A stretch of 61,088 bases of DNA from Collinsella sp944321445. GTDB taxonomy: Bacteria; Actinomycetota; Coriobacteriia; Coriobacteriales; Coriobacteriaceae. Positions 35,861 to 44,480 of the stretch are shown in pieces. The translations under genes and the position numbers were made by a program. Position 1 is the stretch's first letter; every line of letters starts with the position of its first letter. The stretch lies in the NCBI RefSeq assembly GCF_030371825.1, contig NZ_JAUDDM010000011.1; one strand, 5' to 3'. The notes beneath the pieces were generated by a model. It did no database searches and was not told the DNA's origin. It worked only from the letters and a program-made list of their open reading frames with translations.

Positions 35861-37231
35861 TTACAGGTCGTCGAACGACAGGTTGTCGAGGTCGATGTCG
35901 TCCTCTTCGGGCTCGTTCGCGGCGGCCTCGGCAGCCAGCTGCTCGTCATGCAGGTACTGGTTGTCGATAGTCTTGATGAACGGCAGGTAGACGAAGACGC
36001 CCATGATCAGCAGCAGGATCTGCAGGACGCCGCCCACCCAGTTGGTGGCCAGCAGGCCGGAGATGCCCAGCGGCATGGTCCAGGGGATCTGGACGCCGGA
36101 GCAGATGGGCACGATACCCCAGTCCATGGCGAAGTAGGAGATGATGATGTTCAGGGTCGGCACCAGCACGAACGGGATGATGATGACCGGGTTCATAACG
36201 ATAGGCAGACCGAAGACGATCGGCTCGTTGATGTTGAACACGCCAGGGATGAACGCGAGGCGGGAGAGCTGCTTGATGCGCGCAGACTTGCAGAACAGGA
36301 TCATGGCGATCAGCAGGGACAGGGTGGAGCCGCAGCCGCCGAAGGTGGCGAAGAGGTCCTGGAACTGCTGGCAGATGATGTGGCCCTCACCAACACCGGT
36401 GCGGAAGAACTCGAGGTTCTCGGCAGCGAGCGTCTGAAGGATCGGGTTGAACACGGCGCCGACGACGGAACCGCCGTTGATGCCGAAGAACCAGAAGGCG
36501 TGCAGGAACAGGTAGGCCACGATCATGGCGCCGAGCGTGTCGCCCAGGCCAAGCAGCGGGGTCTGCAGGAACGTGAAGACGATGTCGAACACGTTGGTGC
36601 CGAAGAGACCGAAGACCACGTTGATGACGAAGAAGATGAACATGGTCACGGTGATGGGGATCAGCGAGGAGAAGGACTCGGTGACCGTGGGGGGGACGCC
36701 GGCGGGCATCTTGATGACCCAGCCGCGGTTCTTGACCCAGGTGTAGATCGCGGTGGCACCGAAGGCGCTGAAGATACCGACGAAGATGCCCTTAGCGCCG
36801 ACCCAGCCCAGAGGAATACCGGAGAGCGCGACGTCAACGGCCTCGCCGCCGACCTCGACGGAACCCGTCACGGTGTAGGGCATGATGAGGAACCAAGCCA
36901 TAAGGGCGGCGGCAGCGCAGAACAGCGAGTCGCTGTTGATCTGGCGGGCATAGCTGTAGGCGATGCCGAACGTCGCGAAGATGGCCATCAGCGAGAAGGT
37001 CGCGTCAGAGGGCTTGGACAGGTAGGTCGCCAGGGTGCCGTCGGCGATGGGGATGCTCGCGATCCAGTCGGAGAAGCCCGGGAACGGCAGGTTGGCGATA
37101 ACCAGGAAGATCGAGCCGGCGATCAGCAGCGGCGTCGAGATCAGGAAGCCGTCGCGGATGGAGACGAGGTACTTGTTGTTGCCGATAGCCTCGGCGAGAG
37201 GCATCAGTACCTTCTCGAGTTTTTCAAACAC
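35861..37231 (-). CDS. PTS cellobiose/chitobiose-type EIIC
   Basis: Membrane channel component, 456 residues, of the lactose/N,N'-diacetylchitobiose family. The N-terminus is MFEKLEKVLMPLAEAIGNNKYL with RDGFLISTPLLIAGSIFLVI; about ten hydrophobic segments and a Glu/Asp-rich cytoplasmic tail (EPEEDDIDLDNL) follow. The conserved FGINGGSVVGAVFNPIL and FGGCGSTLSLL are family signatures. Last gene of the regulator-EIIA-EIIB-EIIC operon. The sugar is probably a beta-linked disaccharide; the presence of a MupG-like gene next door raises MurNAc-containing sugars as an alternative. Confidence 0.92.
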   Translation of the reverse strand: MFEKLEKVLMPLAEAIGNNKYLVSIRDGFLISTPLLIAGSIFLVIANLPFPGFSDWIASIPIADGTLATYLSKPSDATFSLMAIFATFGIAYSYARQINSDSLFCAAAALMAWFLIMPYTVTGSVEVGGEAVDVALSGIPLGWVGAKGIFVGIFSAFGATAIYTWVKNRGWVIKMPAGVPPTVTESFSSLIPITVTMFIFFVINVVFGLFGTNVFDIVFTFLQTPLLGLGDTLGAMIVAYLFLHAFWFFGINGGSVVGAVFNPILQTLAAENLEFFRTGVGEGHIICQQFQDLFATFGGCGSTLSLLIAMILFCKSARIKQLSRLAFIPGVFNINEPIVFGLPIVMNPVIIIPFVLVPTLNIIISYFAMDWGIVPICSGVQIPWTMPLGISGLLATNWVGGVLQILLLIMGVFVYLPFIKTIDNQYLHDEQLAAEAAANEPEEDDIDLDNLSFDDL

Positions 37232-37270
37232 AGTGTGCCTCCTTGCGTGTGTCTAACTACGCGTGGATTC

Positions 37271-37606
37271 TTACTTCTTGTAGGTCTTGATGAGCTTGAC
37301 GGCATACTTCAGGGACGCTTCGCCGTCCATCATGCCGTACGCCTGCTGATCGAGGATGCCGACGGGAATGTCGAACGTGCTCTCGATGCGCTTCTTGGTC
37401 TCCTCATACTGATGGTGCACCTGCGGGCCAAGCAGGACGCACGCGGGGTGCTCGGAGCCGGCGATCTCGTCCACCTTGCCGATGGGGAACGCGCGCACCT
37501 CCACGGGCAGGTTGTGGGAGTCGCCCACCTGCTGCATGTTCTGGGCGAGCATGCTGGTGGACATGCCGGCGCTGCAGAACAGGTAGATCTTCTTCTTGTC
37601 TGCCAT
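37271..37606 (-). CDS. PTS lactose/cellobiose family EIIB
   Basis: Soluble 111-residue phosphocarrier. The phosphorylated Cys11 lies in IYLFCSAGMSTSMLAQ, the P-loop of EIIB-Lac/Cel proteins. It takes phosphate from EIIA (37700) and passes it to sugar at EIIC (35861). ATG after AAGGAAGGGA. The 93-nt spacer to EIIA holds two small hairpins (one GTGCGGCC/GGCCGC) that could serve mRNA processing. Confidence 0.92.
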   Translation of the reverse strand: MADKKKIYLFCSAGMSTSMLAQNMQQVGDSHNLPVEVRAFPIGKVDEIAGSEHPACVLLGPQVHHQYEETKKRIESTFDIPVGILDQQAYGMMDGEASLKYAVKLIKTYKK

Positions 37607-37699
37607 AGTCCCTTCCTTTCGATCCGCGGCCTTCCGGCCGCACGGACATACAACCGTAGGGCCGCCTGGCCTCTACGGGGAGCAGCGAGTGCAATCGCG

Positions 37700-38011
37700 C
37701 TACTGCGCCATGTGGCGGTAGACGTCGATGAGCTCGGTTGCCACGATCTTGAACGTCTCGGCAGCCATGAGCTGGTCCTCGGCGTGCGTGATCATGAGCG
37801 TCATGTTGACGGGGTCTCCGCCGGCCTCCTTCTGGATAAGGCCGGTGTGGGCGTCGTGGCCGGTGAGGAAGCTCTCGTCGCCCTTCTTCATCAGTTCGTC
37901 GGCCTTATCGAAGTCGCCCTTCTTGGCGGCGTCGACGGCTTCGACATAGCAGCTCCTCGCACCGCCGACAGCGGCGATGATCTGGAAGCTCGTGCGTACC
38001 AGCTCGTCCAT
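37700..38011 (-). CDS. PTS lactose/cellobiose family EIIA
   Basis: A 103-residue all-helical EIIA of the lactose family, which works as a trimer. The active-site His is in LMITHAEDQLM near residue 76, and the trimer-core Asp is probably in GHDAHTGLIQ. The ATG directly follows the TAA of the regulator gene, and its ribosome site GGAAGGAG lies inside that gene's end, so translation is coupled. Confidence 0.92.
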   Translation of the reverse strand: MDELVRTSFQIIAAVGGARSCYVEAVDAAKKGDFDKADELMKKGDESFLTGHDAHTGLIQKEAGGDPVNMTLMITHAEDQLMAAETFKIVATELIDVYRHMAQ

Positions 38012-39925
38012 TTATTCTCCTTCCAATTCGCTCAGGAGCACGTCGAACCTCATGTCGCTGACGAGCTTCTGAATGGCCTGCTGCTGGGTCAAAAGGGTGC
38101 CGATGGCCCGGTAGAACGATTCCAGGTCCGCACCGGCGTCCCGGTTGACGCAAATCATGAACACCGCCTGGACGGGCGTGCCGTTCCAGTCGACGGTGTG
38201 GTCGAGGAGGCCCACCGCGGCAAACGTGCGGGAGCTCACGGCCTCGTAGGGATGGGGGAGGGCGACCATGTTGCCAAACGACGTGGGCGCGGCGTTCTCG
38301 CGCTGCCACACGAGCTCCTCGAAGTTGTCGGGAAGGTCGTCGAAGGCGGCGCACTGCTCGCACATGAAGTGGATGATCTCTTCACGCGTGGTGAAGGGCA
38401 GGTGCGCAAAGAACAGCTCGGGCGTGAAGTAGGCCTTGGCGTTCTCGGCGCTGTCCTGGCTCAGGGCGCGCTTCACGTCTTGGCGGCTCGTGTCGTCCAG
38501 AAAAAGGCTAATGTGGACCACGGGCAGGTTCACGTGGCGCGTGAGCGGGACCGTGGTGAAGATGTAGTCGATGCCGGTGAGGTCGCGGTCGTCGAATTCG
38601 GAGGCGTCGCAGGTCTCGACGGTCTCGAAGTCCGAGCCGAACTCGTTGCCCAGGCGGTAGGCGAGAAGCTTCGCGCTGCCGGCGCCCGAGGCGCACACCA
38701 CGAGCACGTGCTTGCCGGCGCGCGCGTTCTTCTCGCGCTCGAGCGCGAGGGCGAAGAACAGCGCGACATAGCCGATCTCGTCGTCAGAGATCTCGCCGCC
38801 CGTGCGCTCGCCCAGAAGGGAGAGCGCGTCGGCAGCCATGGAAAACGGCAGCGGATAGCGGGCCTTGATGTCGGGGAGCAGCGGGTTTTCGAGCGCCATG
38901 TTGTAGCGCAGGCGCACGATGAGCGGCATCATGTGACGCGCCAGGTTCATGCGCAGCTCCGCGTCGTTGCGGAAATCGAAGCGGAACGCGCGCCAGATGA
39001 TCTCGATCATCTCGGCGGCGAGGTTCCACGCCTCGTCGGTGATCTCGAGGTTTTCTGCGTTGCCGCCATGCGAAGGGCTGCCGCCCTCGACGAGGTGCTT
39101 GCTCGCCAGGTGGATGGCGATGTAGGCGACCTCCTCTTCAGGCAGGTCGATGCCAAAGGTTTTCTCGATGGCCGCGGCGACCGTGCCGGCAACCGTGTAC
39201 TCGTTCGTGCCGCGCACATGCTCGAGGTGAGCGGCCTCCATGGGCACATAGCAGCTCTTCTTGATGCGCGCGATGGCGATGGCGATGTGGACCACCAGGT
39301 TCTGGTGGGACACGGGGTTGATCTTGTAGCGCTCCTGGTCCAGCGCATCGGCCACGCAGTGCTCGACAGCATCGAGCATGGCGGGCGACATGGCGCCGGC
39401 GAGCTCATCATCCTCGAGGCGCGAATCGACGGCGATGCTCGCCAGGCAGATGCGGCGGTTCATCTCGTCGCCGGCCACACGGATGCCGTAGCGCGGGCGC
39501 TTCTCGATGGTGAGGTGGAACTTGGAAAGCACCTGCTCGATGTGGCGCAGGTCGCTCGAGATGGTGGAGCGGGACACGAACAGCAGGCTCGCGAGGTCTT
39601 CCAGCGTGATCCAGTCAGGTCGCGACAGCAGGTCCTGGAGCAGGTAGTCCACGCGCTCCTCCGGGGTGGAGGGCAGGCGGTCGAACGGGTCGCGGGAGCG
39701 GGTGCCCTCGAGCCACTGGGCAAACGCCTTCTCGTCGGTGATGTCGACGATGTAGCCTGCGCGTGCGCGGTCGTACACGATGGCGGCGCAGCCAATCATG
39801 GCATCGTTGGCGTGACGGATGCGATCGCGCATCGCGCGCTCCTTCACGCCCAGGTACGCGGCCAGGTCGGCAGACGCGATGCTGCCGTTCCTGAGGATAT
39901 GACGTACCAATTGGGTATCTTGCAT
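38012..39925 (-). CDS. LicR/MtlR-type PTS-regulated transcriptional activator
   Basis: A 637-residue DNA-binding activator. Two N-terminal helix-turn-helix domains (residues ~1-60, and ~85-140 with LEDLASLLFVSRSTISSDLRHI) precede two PTS regulation domains (~180-400, with VHIAIAIARIKKSCYVP and EVAYIAIHLASKHLVE). An EIIB-like domain has Cys in VVCASGAGSAK near 409. A mannitol/fructose-type EIIA domain has its active His in VALPHPYEA near 558. Phosphorylation by HPr and EIIB should couple activity to sugar supply. Start ATG at 39925 after GGAGGGAT. First gene of the EIIA-EIIB-EIIC operon; it probably controls itself. Confidence 0.9.
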   Translation of the reverse strand: MQDTQLVRHILRNGSIASADLAAYLGVKERAMRDRIRHANDAMIGCAAIVYDRARAGYIVDITDEKAFAQWLEGTRSRDPFDRLPSTPEERVDYLLQDLLSRPDWITLEDLASLLFVSRSTISSDLRHIEQVLSKFHLTIEKRPRYGIRVAGDEMNRRICLASIAVDSRLEDDELAGAMSPAMLDAVEHCVADALDQERYKINPVSHQNLVVHIAIAIARIKKSCYVPMEAAHLEHVRGTNEYTVAGTVAAAIEKTFGIDLPEEEVAYIAIHLASKHLVEGGSPSHGGNAENLEITDEAWNLAAEMIEIIWRAFRFDFRNDAELRMNLARHMMPLIVRLRYNMALENPLLPDIKARYPLPFSMAADALSLLGERTGGEISDDEIGYVALFFALALEREKNARAGKHVLVVCASGAGSAKLLAYRLGNEFGSDFETVETCDASEFDDRDLTGIDYIFTTVPLTRHVNLPVVHISLFLDDTSRQDVKRALSQDSAENAKAYFTPELFFAHLPFTTREEIIHFMCEQCAAFDDLPDNFEELVWQRENAAPTSFGNMVALPHPYEAVSSRTFAAVGLLDHTVDWNGTPVQAVFMICVNRDAGADLESFYRAIGTLLTQQQAIQKLVSDMRFDVLLSELEGE

Positions 39926-40263
39926 GCCCGTATCCCTCCTTCAGTCTCCATTGTATGTGCACATTTCCCGGGTCTTGGCTTCACGTCGTGCCACTTTGGC
40001 GGCAGCAGACCTGCACGAGACACTGCCGCGTACTCTGACCTGCGAAGTTAATGAATAACCAATCAACATATAAGGTTTATGTGGATATTGCGCGAGGCGG
40101 CAAGCGGTCGTTCGCCGGACCCCGACCGGTATGAATAAGCGGGCGAACGGTCCGTCTGTTTTCCGGAATTTCTTTCATGTCGCCTGTTCCGCCGCACATA
40201 CCGTCCCGTCTGGTCGCGTTCGAGGCGGTATGGTGTTCCAGCGGCAGGCAGGTCGTCGCGTTT

Positions 40264-40432
40264 TGCAGGTTTTTACAACTTTTCGACTGCTGAATTCGGA
40301 GCCGTCGGAAAGAGGCATGTTTCAGGGGGTTTTGGAGCTCATTTCCGCAGGATTCGGGCGCTCGATCGCGGCTGACGGTGTCGATTGCCACAGGGTCGGT
40401 TTTGAGGAGTCGAATAGTCGCAAAAACCTGCA
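40264..40432. repeat. Large imperfect inverted repeat upstream of the PTS operon
   Basis: The outer 35-nt arms pair at about 28 positions (TGCAGGTTTTT...AAAAACCTGCA with TTCGACT/AGTCGAA inside), and the central ~100 nt may pair further. It occupies much of the 648-bp gene-free stretch 39926-40573. The rest of that stretch holds an A+T-rich block at 40046-40083, a likely site for the licR promoter or operator, and G+C-rich hairpins at 40481-40557. Weak open frames across it look non-coding. Confidence 0.65.
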
Positions 40433-40525
40433 TTATTTGGCACGGCGCCTGCCGCGGCTACGCGCCGCCGCTCAACAGCGAAGCGCCGCCCCGGGGATGG
40501 AGGGACGGCGCTTGGGGAAGGGGGG

Positions 40526-40557
40526 CGCGGCGGGCTATAGGGGCCCAGCCCGCCGCG
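40526..40557. terminator. Hairpin beyond the mupG gene
   Basis: Perfect 11-bp stem, CGCGGCGGGCT with AGCCCGCCGCG, 17 nt after the minus-strand stop. A second hairpin AAGCGCCG/CGGCGCTT follows at 40481-40513. No U-tract on the minus strand, so termination is inferred from position and stability only. Confidence 0.5.
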
Positions 40558-40573
40558 TTTGGGATGAACTCGG

Positions 40574-41662
40574 TTACTCCTTGATGAAGGCGAAGGGATG
40601 CTCGGACTTGATGTAGTCAAGCAGGAAGAGCTCTTCTGCCGGGATGCGGCCCACGAGGTTGCGCGTGCCGTCGTTGGGCATGTCGCGCAGTGCCACGTGC
40701 AGCTCGCCGCGATAGTGCGCAAGGTTGTCGTTCACCACGAGGACGTCACCGCGGTGGAAGGTCTCGGGCGCAGTGCGCGCCGGGATATTCGTCTCGCGGA
40801 AGTCCATGCGTGGCCAGCTGGAGCGCAGCATGTAGGCGGAGGAGTCGGGGCGCTCGGTGTGGTCGTAGCCGTACACGACGCGTAGCTCCTCCTCGGTGGC
40901 GCCCTCGTCGAGCACGAGGCGCATGGTGGTGCGCGTCATGTCGACGGCTGCCATGGCGGCGAGCTCCTCGGCGCTCGCAAAGGCGTTGCCGATGATGATG
41001 TCGTCGATGAGCCCGGTGGCGATCATATGGCGCACCTGCAGGTCGATGGGGCGATGACGGTCGTCCTCGCAGGTGGGCAGGCCGGCGAACACGGGCCAGG
41101 GGCCAAAAGTGTTCTCCTGCTGGCTCGACACGAACGCAGCGGTTTGGAAGCCCTGGCTCTTGTACTTGTGGGAGAGCTCCCAGAAGCGCTCCTCGGACAT
41201 GCCGGTGAAGGGCTCGGGGTAGAAGTTCGCGCAGGTCACCATGTTGCGCTTGTCGGCGCCGCGCTCGGCCAGAAGGTCGATGGGCAGGTTGCCGCTGCCG
41301 TTGAACTCAATCTGGATGCCGTCGCGGTTGCGGGTGAGCATGATGTCGCCCATGTCGCCGAAGTGGCCGTCCAGGCGGATGATGTCCACGCCCAAGTCCT
41401 TGAAGGGCTTGAGGTTGGAAGGCGAGGCGCCCAGACGCTCAAAAACCTTCTCGTTGGTGTCGACGGCGACGGTGAAGCCCAGCTCGTGGGCCTTGGCCAT
41501 GAAGGCGCCGAACTCGGCGATGGTGCCCTCGGCGTCCTTCTCCACCGAAAGCAGGCAGGTGAAGATGCGGCTGAAGCCGTTCATGGCCGCAAGCTCCATG
41601 TAGGCGAAGTCTTTCTCCTGCGTGGAGTGCTCCGGGTAGAGCGAGATGCCCAAACGATGCAT
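40574..41662 (-). CDS. mupG: MupG-like 6-phospho-N-acetylmuramidase (DUF871 family)
   Basis: A 362-residue protein of the DUF871/MupG family. It has an N-terminal TIM barrel (LGISLYPEHSTQEKDFAYMELAAMNGFSRIFT split by family-conserved residues) and a C-terminal beta domain (~250-362, with RSSWPRMDFRETNIP and HRGDVLVVNDN). The characterised relative cleaves MurNAc-6P-GlcNAc after PTS import during cell-wall recycling; the same reaction here is inference. ATG at 41662 follows AAAGGAACC. Follows the 41714 gene by 51 nt, and both lie upstream of the licR-PTS operon on the same strand. Confidence 0.83.
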   Translation of the reverse strand: MHRLGISLYPEHSTQEKDFAYMELAAMNGFSRIFTCLLSVEKDAEGTIAEFGAFMAKAHELGFTVAVDTNEKVFERLGASPSNLKPFKDLGVDIIRLDGHFGDMGDIMLTRNRDGIQIEFNGSGNLPIDLLAERGADKRNMVTCANFYPEPFTGMSEERFWELSHKYKSQGFQTAAFVSSQQENTFGPWPVFAGLPTCEDDRHRPIDLQVRHMIATGLIDDIIIGNAFASAEELAAMAAVDMTRTTMRLVLDEGATEEELRVVYGYDHTERPDSSAYMLRSSWPRMDFRETNIPARTAPETFHRGDVLVVNDNLAHYRGELHVALRDMPNDGTRNLVGRIPAEELFLLDYIKSEHPFAFIKE

Positions 41663-41713
41663 ACCGGTTCCTTTCTCGAATGTCTGTGTACCCCAGGGGT
41701 TTTGCTGCACGGC

Positions 41714-42625
41714 CTAGCGGTTGATGGAGCGCGCCATACGCAGGTAGGTGTGGCGCTTGCCGCGGATGGCCATGCTGTATGCCATAAGGTTCTCCGGATT
41801 GAGGCCGCCCACGCCGGCGTCGCCCACGTGGTGCAGGTCGGTGCCGGACATCTTGCACATGAGGGCGATCTGCTCGATGGTCTGCGGGCTCGCACCCTCC
41901 TGTGAAGTGCCGATGGCCGTGAGCGAAAGCTTGCCCAGGCTGTGGATATAGGAGACCATCTCGCGCACGAACTCGAAGGTCACGCCGGGGACGGTACCGG
42001 GGGCGGGGAGCAAGATGACGTCGGCTCCCGCCTCGGCGAAGGCGCGAATCATGTCCTTGCTCACGATGTTCTCGCCCGCTTCGTCCTTGGAGCCGGCGGC
42101 GTGCATCTTGCCGGCAAAGATCATCATGTCGTCGCCGAGTGCGGAACGCATGTCGCGCACGGCATTCAAAATGGCGGTGTTGTCGACGCCCGTGCCGGGG
42201 TTGCCGGTGAGCAGGATGAAGTCGAAGCCCAGGTCGCGGGCGCGCAGGGCGTTCTCGACGGTGCCGGCGCGGCCGGAGGGCATGGCCTCGAGCTCGCCTA
42301 GCGTGGCGGAGTTGCCCACGGGCTCCAGGTTGAGGCCGATGAGGCGGCCGGTGTAGCGCTTGAGCGTACGGATGGTCTCTTCCGGCTCGCAGGTGATGCC
42401 GGCCACGTGCGGGCGCTCGCAGTCGAAGGCGTTGAGCAGGATGATGTCCGCACCGAAGGCGCAGGCGATCTCGGCGTCGGTAATGGGCTCGAGCATCACG
42501 GTGTTGCGGAACAGCGAAAGCTCCTGCACGATGACGCGCCCCTCGCTCGCCTCGATCGCATCGAGCAGTTCCTGCCTGGTCCTGTCGGCAAGATCGGACG
42601 TTTCGCAGCTGATGAGGCGTTTCAT
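41714..42625 (-). CDS. Predicted TIM-barrel protein of the DUF7916 type, partner of MupG
   Basis: A 303-residue protein starting MKRLISCETSDLADRTRQELLDAI with IEASEGRVIVQE, matching a family commonly found in PTS sugar clusters (I believe DUF7916; earlier misnamed as haloacid dehalogenase). Barrel-like strand motifs are FGADIILLNAFD, RLIGLNLEPV, FDFILLTGNPGTGV, ADVILLPAPGTVPG and DLHHVGDAGVGG. The reaction is not known. ATG at 42625 after AAAGGAC. First gene of a two-gene operon with mupG behind a good promoter at 42701-42729. Confidence 0.7.
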   Translation of the reverse strand: MKRLISCETSDLADRTRQELLDAIEASEGRVIVQELSLFRNTVMLEPITDAEIACAFGADIILLNAFDCERPHVAGITCEPEETIRTLKRYTGRLIGLNLEPVGNSATLGELEAMPSGRAGTVENALRARDLGFDFILLTGNPGTGVDNTAILNAVRDMRSALGDDMMIFAGKMHAAGSKDEAGENIVSKDMIRAFAEAGADVILLPAPGTVPGVTFEFVREMVSYIHSLGKLSLTAIGTSQEGASPQTIEQIALMCKMSGTDLHHVGDAGVGGLNPENLMAYSMAIRGKRHTYLRMARSINR

Positions 42626-42700
42626 ACGCAGTCCTTTCGCTTGTGCGCTGCCGGCGGATCGTGCCATGCGAGCGCGTGGATGACAATCCGGGCATCTTTT

Positions 42701-42729
42701 ATGCTAGTGGGCGTTCCGGTGCGACTCAA
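42701..42729 (-). promoter_or_regulatory. Promoter of the DUF7916-mupG operon
   Basis: On the minus strand, TTGAGT (42729-42724), a 17-nt spacer and TAGCAT (42706-42701), about 75 nt before the start codon. The region 42626-42886 is divergent and must also contain the cutC promoter, which I could not place. Confidence 0.6.
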
Positions 42730-42886
42730 TCGGGGGCGCTGCCGGATGATGCGGCAGCGAAGGTGAACGGAAGCGGGTCTGCGCCATGCGCGCTGCCGGG
42801 TATCATCTTGGTGAATGCCTAAGCCGCATAGCGCAGCAGGCCTGTGCCTGCGATTATCTGCGCGTGCGGAGACGAAAGGAGAGTCC

Positions 42887-43585
42887 ATGGCGTTGCTCAA
42901 GGAATTTTGTGCCGAGAACGTGGAGCACGTGCCGGCTGCCGTCGCGGCAGGTGCGGGGCGCATCGAGCTGTGCGACAACCTCGCGGTGGGAGGCACGAGC
43001 CCCAGCTACGGCGTGATCCGCGCCGCTGTCGATTTCGCAAGCGCGCACGACGTGGACGTCATGGCGATGGCGCGCCCGCGTGGCGGCAACTTCGTCTACA
43101 CGCCCGAGGAGGAGCAGATGATGCTCGATGACGTCGCCATGGCGCGCAGCCTGGGCGTCTCGGGCGTGGTGTTCGGCTGCCTGGTTGCCGACCCTGCTAC
43201 CGGTGAGCCGGTAATCGACCGCGCCATGACCAAGCGCCTCGTCGAGGCCGCGCATGGTCCGGTCCTGGGTGCCGACGGCACCCAGCAGGACATTCCTCCG
43301 GTGTGGGTCACGTTCCACATGGCGTTTGACGAGCTGTCCGAACCGCGCCAGCTCGAGGCCATCGATTATCTGGCTGAGCTGGGCGTTGAGCGCATCCTCG
43401 CGCACGGCGGCGCTGCCGGTACGCCCATCATGGACAACGTCGACCATCTGAAGCGCCTCATCGCGCACGCCGACGGCCGCATCATCATCCTGCCGGGCGG
43501 CGGCATCTCGTATCAAAACGCCGAGGAGGTTGCGGAGGCTCTGGGCGTCCACGAGGTCCACGGCACCAAGATCGTGCAGCTCTAG
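42887..43585 (+). CDS. cutC: CutC family protein
   Basis: A 232-residue TIM-barrel protein of the CutC family. Motifs are the N-terminal LKEFCAENVEHVPAAVAAGAGRIELCDNL, GGTSPSYGVI, MARPRGGNFVY, LGVSGVVFGCL, RILAHGGA, and IILPGGGISYQNA. It was first linked to copper homeostasis; recent naming suggests a sugar-related enzyme role, so the function is uncertain. ATG at 42887 after AAAGGAGAG; an earlier start at 42815 has no ribosome site. Divergent from the MupG operon. Confidence 0.88.
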   Translation: MALLKEFCAENVEHVPAAVAAGAGRIELCDNLAVGGTSPSYGVIRAAVDFASAHDVDVMAMARPRGGNFVYTPEEEQMMLDDVAMARSLGVSGVVFGCLVADPATGEPVIDRAMTKRLVEAAHGPVLGADGTQQDIPPVWVTFHMAFDELSEPRQLEAIDYLAELGVERILAHGGAAGTPIMDNVDHLKRLIAHADGRIIILPGGGISYQNAEEVAEALGVHEVHGTKIVQL

Positions 43586-43595
43586 CAAGCAGGGG

Positions 43596-43689
43596 CGACG
43601 CGCTTCTCCCCAGGGGAGAAGCGCGTCGAGTTGGGGGCGTGCCAAATCTTGTCGACACCATGTCGACAAGATTTGGCACGCCCCCAACT
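43596..43689. repeat. Two adjacent perfect palindromes
   Basis: Hairpin 1 (43596-43628): CGACGCGCTTCTCCCC with its complement and a 1-nt loop, related to hairpins at 7399 and 51849. Hairpin 2: arms 43629-43657 and 43661-43689, perfect 29 bp with a 3-nt loop, starting on the very next base. They lie between cutC and the FMN riboswitch and probably end the cutC transcript. Confidence 0.92.
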
Positions 43690-43716
43690 TGTCTCCGGTG
43701 CTACGATAGACCTGCT

Positions 43717-43877
43717 GTTTCAGGGCGGGGTGGAAGTCCCCACTGGCGGTGAATCGTACAGCGCGGCACAGGGCCGCGTGCATACCGATGAGCCCGCGAG
43801 CCCGTCAGGCATTGGGTTGCCTGCGGGCCGATCCGGTGAGAATCCGGAGCCAACGGTTACAGGCCGGATGGAAGAGG
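43717..43877 (+). promoter_or_regulatory. FMN riboswitch (RFN element)
   Basis: All conserved RFN blocks are present in order: TTTCAGGGCGGGGTGGAAGT, CCCCACTGGCGGT, AGCCCGCGAGC, a variable stem, GATCCGGTGAGAATCCGGAG, CCAACGGTTACAG and CCGGATGGAAGAG. It stops 12 nt before the ribU ATG, and the ribosome site AGGTGAG comes directly after the aptamer, so translational control by FMN is likely. Confidence 0.96.
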
Positions 43878-43889
43878 CAGGTGAGCTAT

Positions 43890-44480
43890 ATGTCTGAGCA
43901 GTCTCGTCATATCCATTTTCAGAATACGAATAGGTGGAGCACCAAGCAGCTGGTGACCATGGCGCTCATGTGCGCTGTGAGCGCGCTGTTCATGTTTGTG
44001 CAGATTCCACTTATTCCCGCGGCGCCGTTTTTGACCTACGACCCGTCGCTCGTTCCCGCGATGGTGTCCGGGTTTGCCTACGGTCCCGGCTCGGGCATCG
44101 CCGTCGGCGTGCTCGCGGTCATCATCCACGCGCTCACCACGGGCGACTGGGTCGGCGCGCTCATGAACATCGTCGCGTGCGTGTGCTTCATCCTGCCGGC
44201 GGCCCTGGTCTACCAGCGCAAGCGCACCTACGTGGGCGCCATTGTCGGCCTGGTATTGGGCGTCGTGGCGGCAACCCTCGCCTCCATCGTTTCGAATCTC
44301 ACCATCGGCGTGTGGTTCTGGTACGGTTCGGCCGATGTCATCATGCCGCTCATGATTCCGGCCGTCATTCCCTTCAACCTTGCAAAGACCGTGCTTAACT
44401 CCGTGCTTACGCTCGTGGTCTACAAGGCGGTCTCGAACCTCATCACACCGCAGAAAGACCAGGTCAAGGGCCGCGCATGA
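43890..44480 (+). CDS. ribU: Riboflavin transporter S component RibU
   Basis: A 196-residue membrane S component with about six hydrophobic segments, starting KQLVTMALMCAVSALFMFVQIPLIP and containing FLTYDPSLVPAMVSGFAYGPGSG, typical for RibU. The FMN riboswitch just upstream makes riboflavin the likely substrate. ATG at 43890 lies after the riboswitch; an earlier in-frame ATG would lie within the aptamer. Overlaps the next gene by ATGA. Confidence 0.93.
   Translation: MSEQSRHIHFQNTNRWSTKQLVTMALMCAVSALFMFVQIPLIPAAPFLTYDPSLVPAMVSGFAYGPGSGIAVGVLAVIIHALTTGDWVGALMNIVACVCFILPAALVYQRKRTYVGAIVGLVLGVVAATLASIVSNLTIGVWFWYGSADVIMPLMIPAVIPFNLAKTVLNSVLTLVVYKAVSNLITPQKDQVKGRA

Noticed and set aside
37607..37699. 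Regulatory RNA between EIIA and EIIB
   Set aside because: Only two short hairpins are present; no conserved block or alternative pairing supports more than an mRNA processing or stability role.
35675..40051. 1458-residue open frame on the plus strand opposite the PTS operon
   Set aside because: It spans four well-supported minus-strand genes and their spacers, and has no family motif or ribosome site. Shadow of biased codon usage.
40131..40616. 161-residue open frame in the spacer before the PTS operon
   Set aside because: It crosses an inverted repeat and terminator-like hairpins and runs into the mupG 3' end; the sequence is Arg-rich without motifs or a ribosome site.
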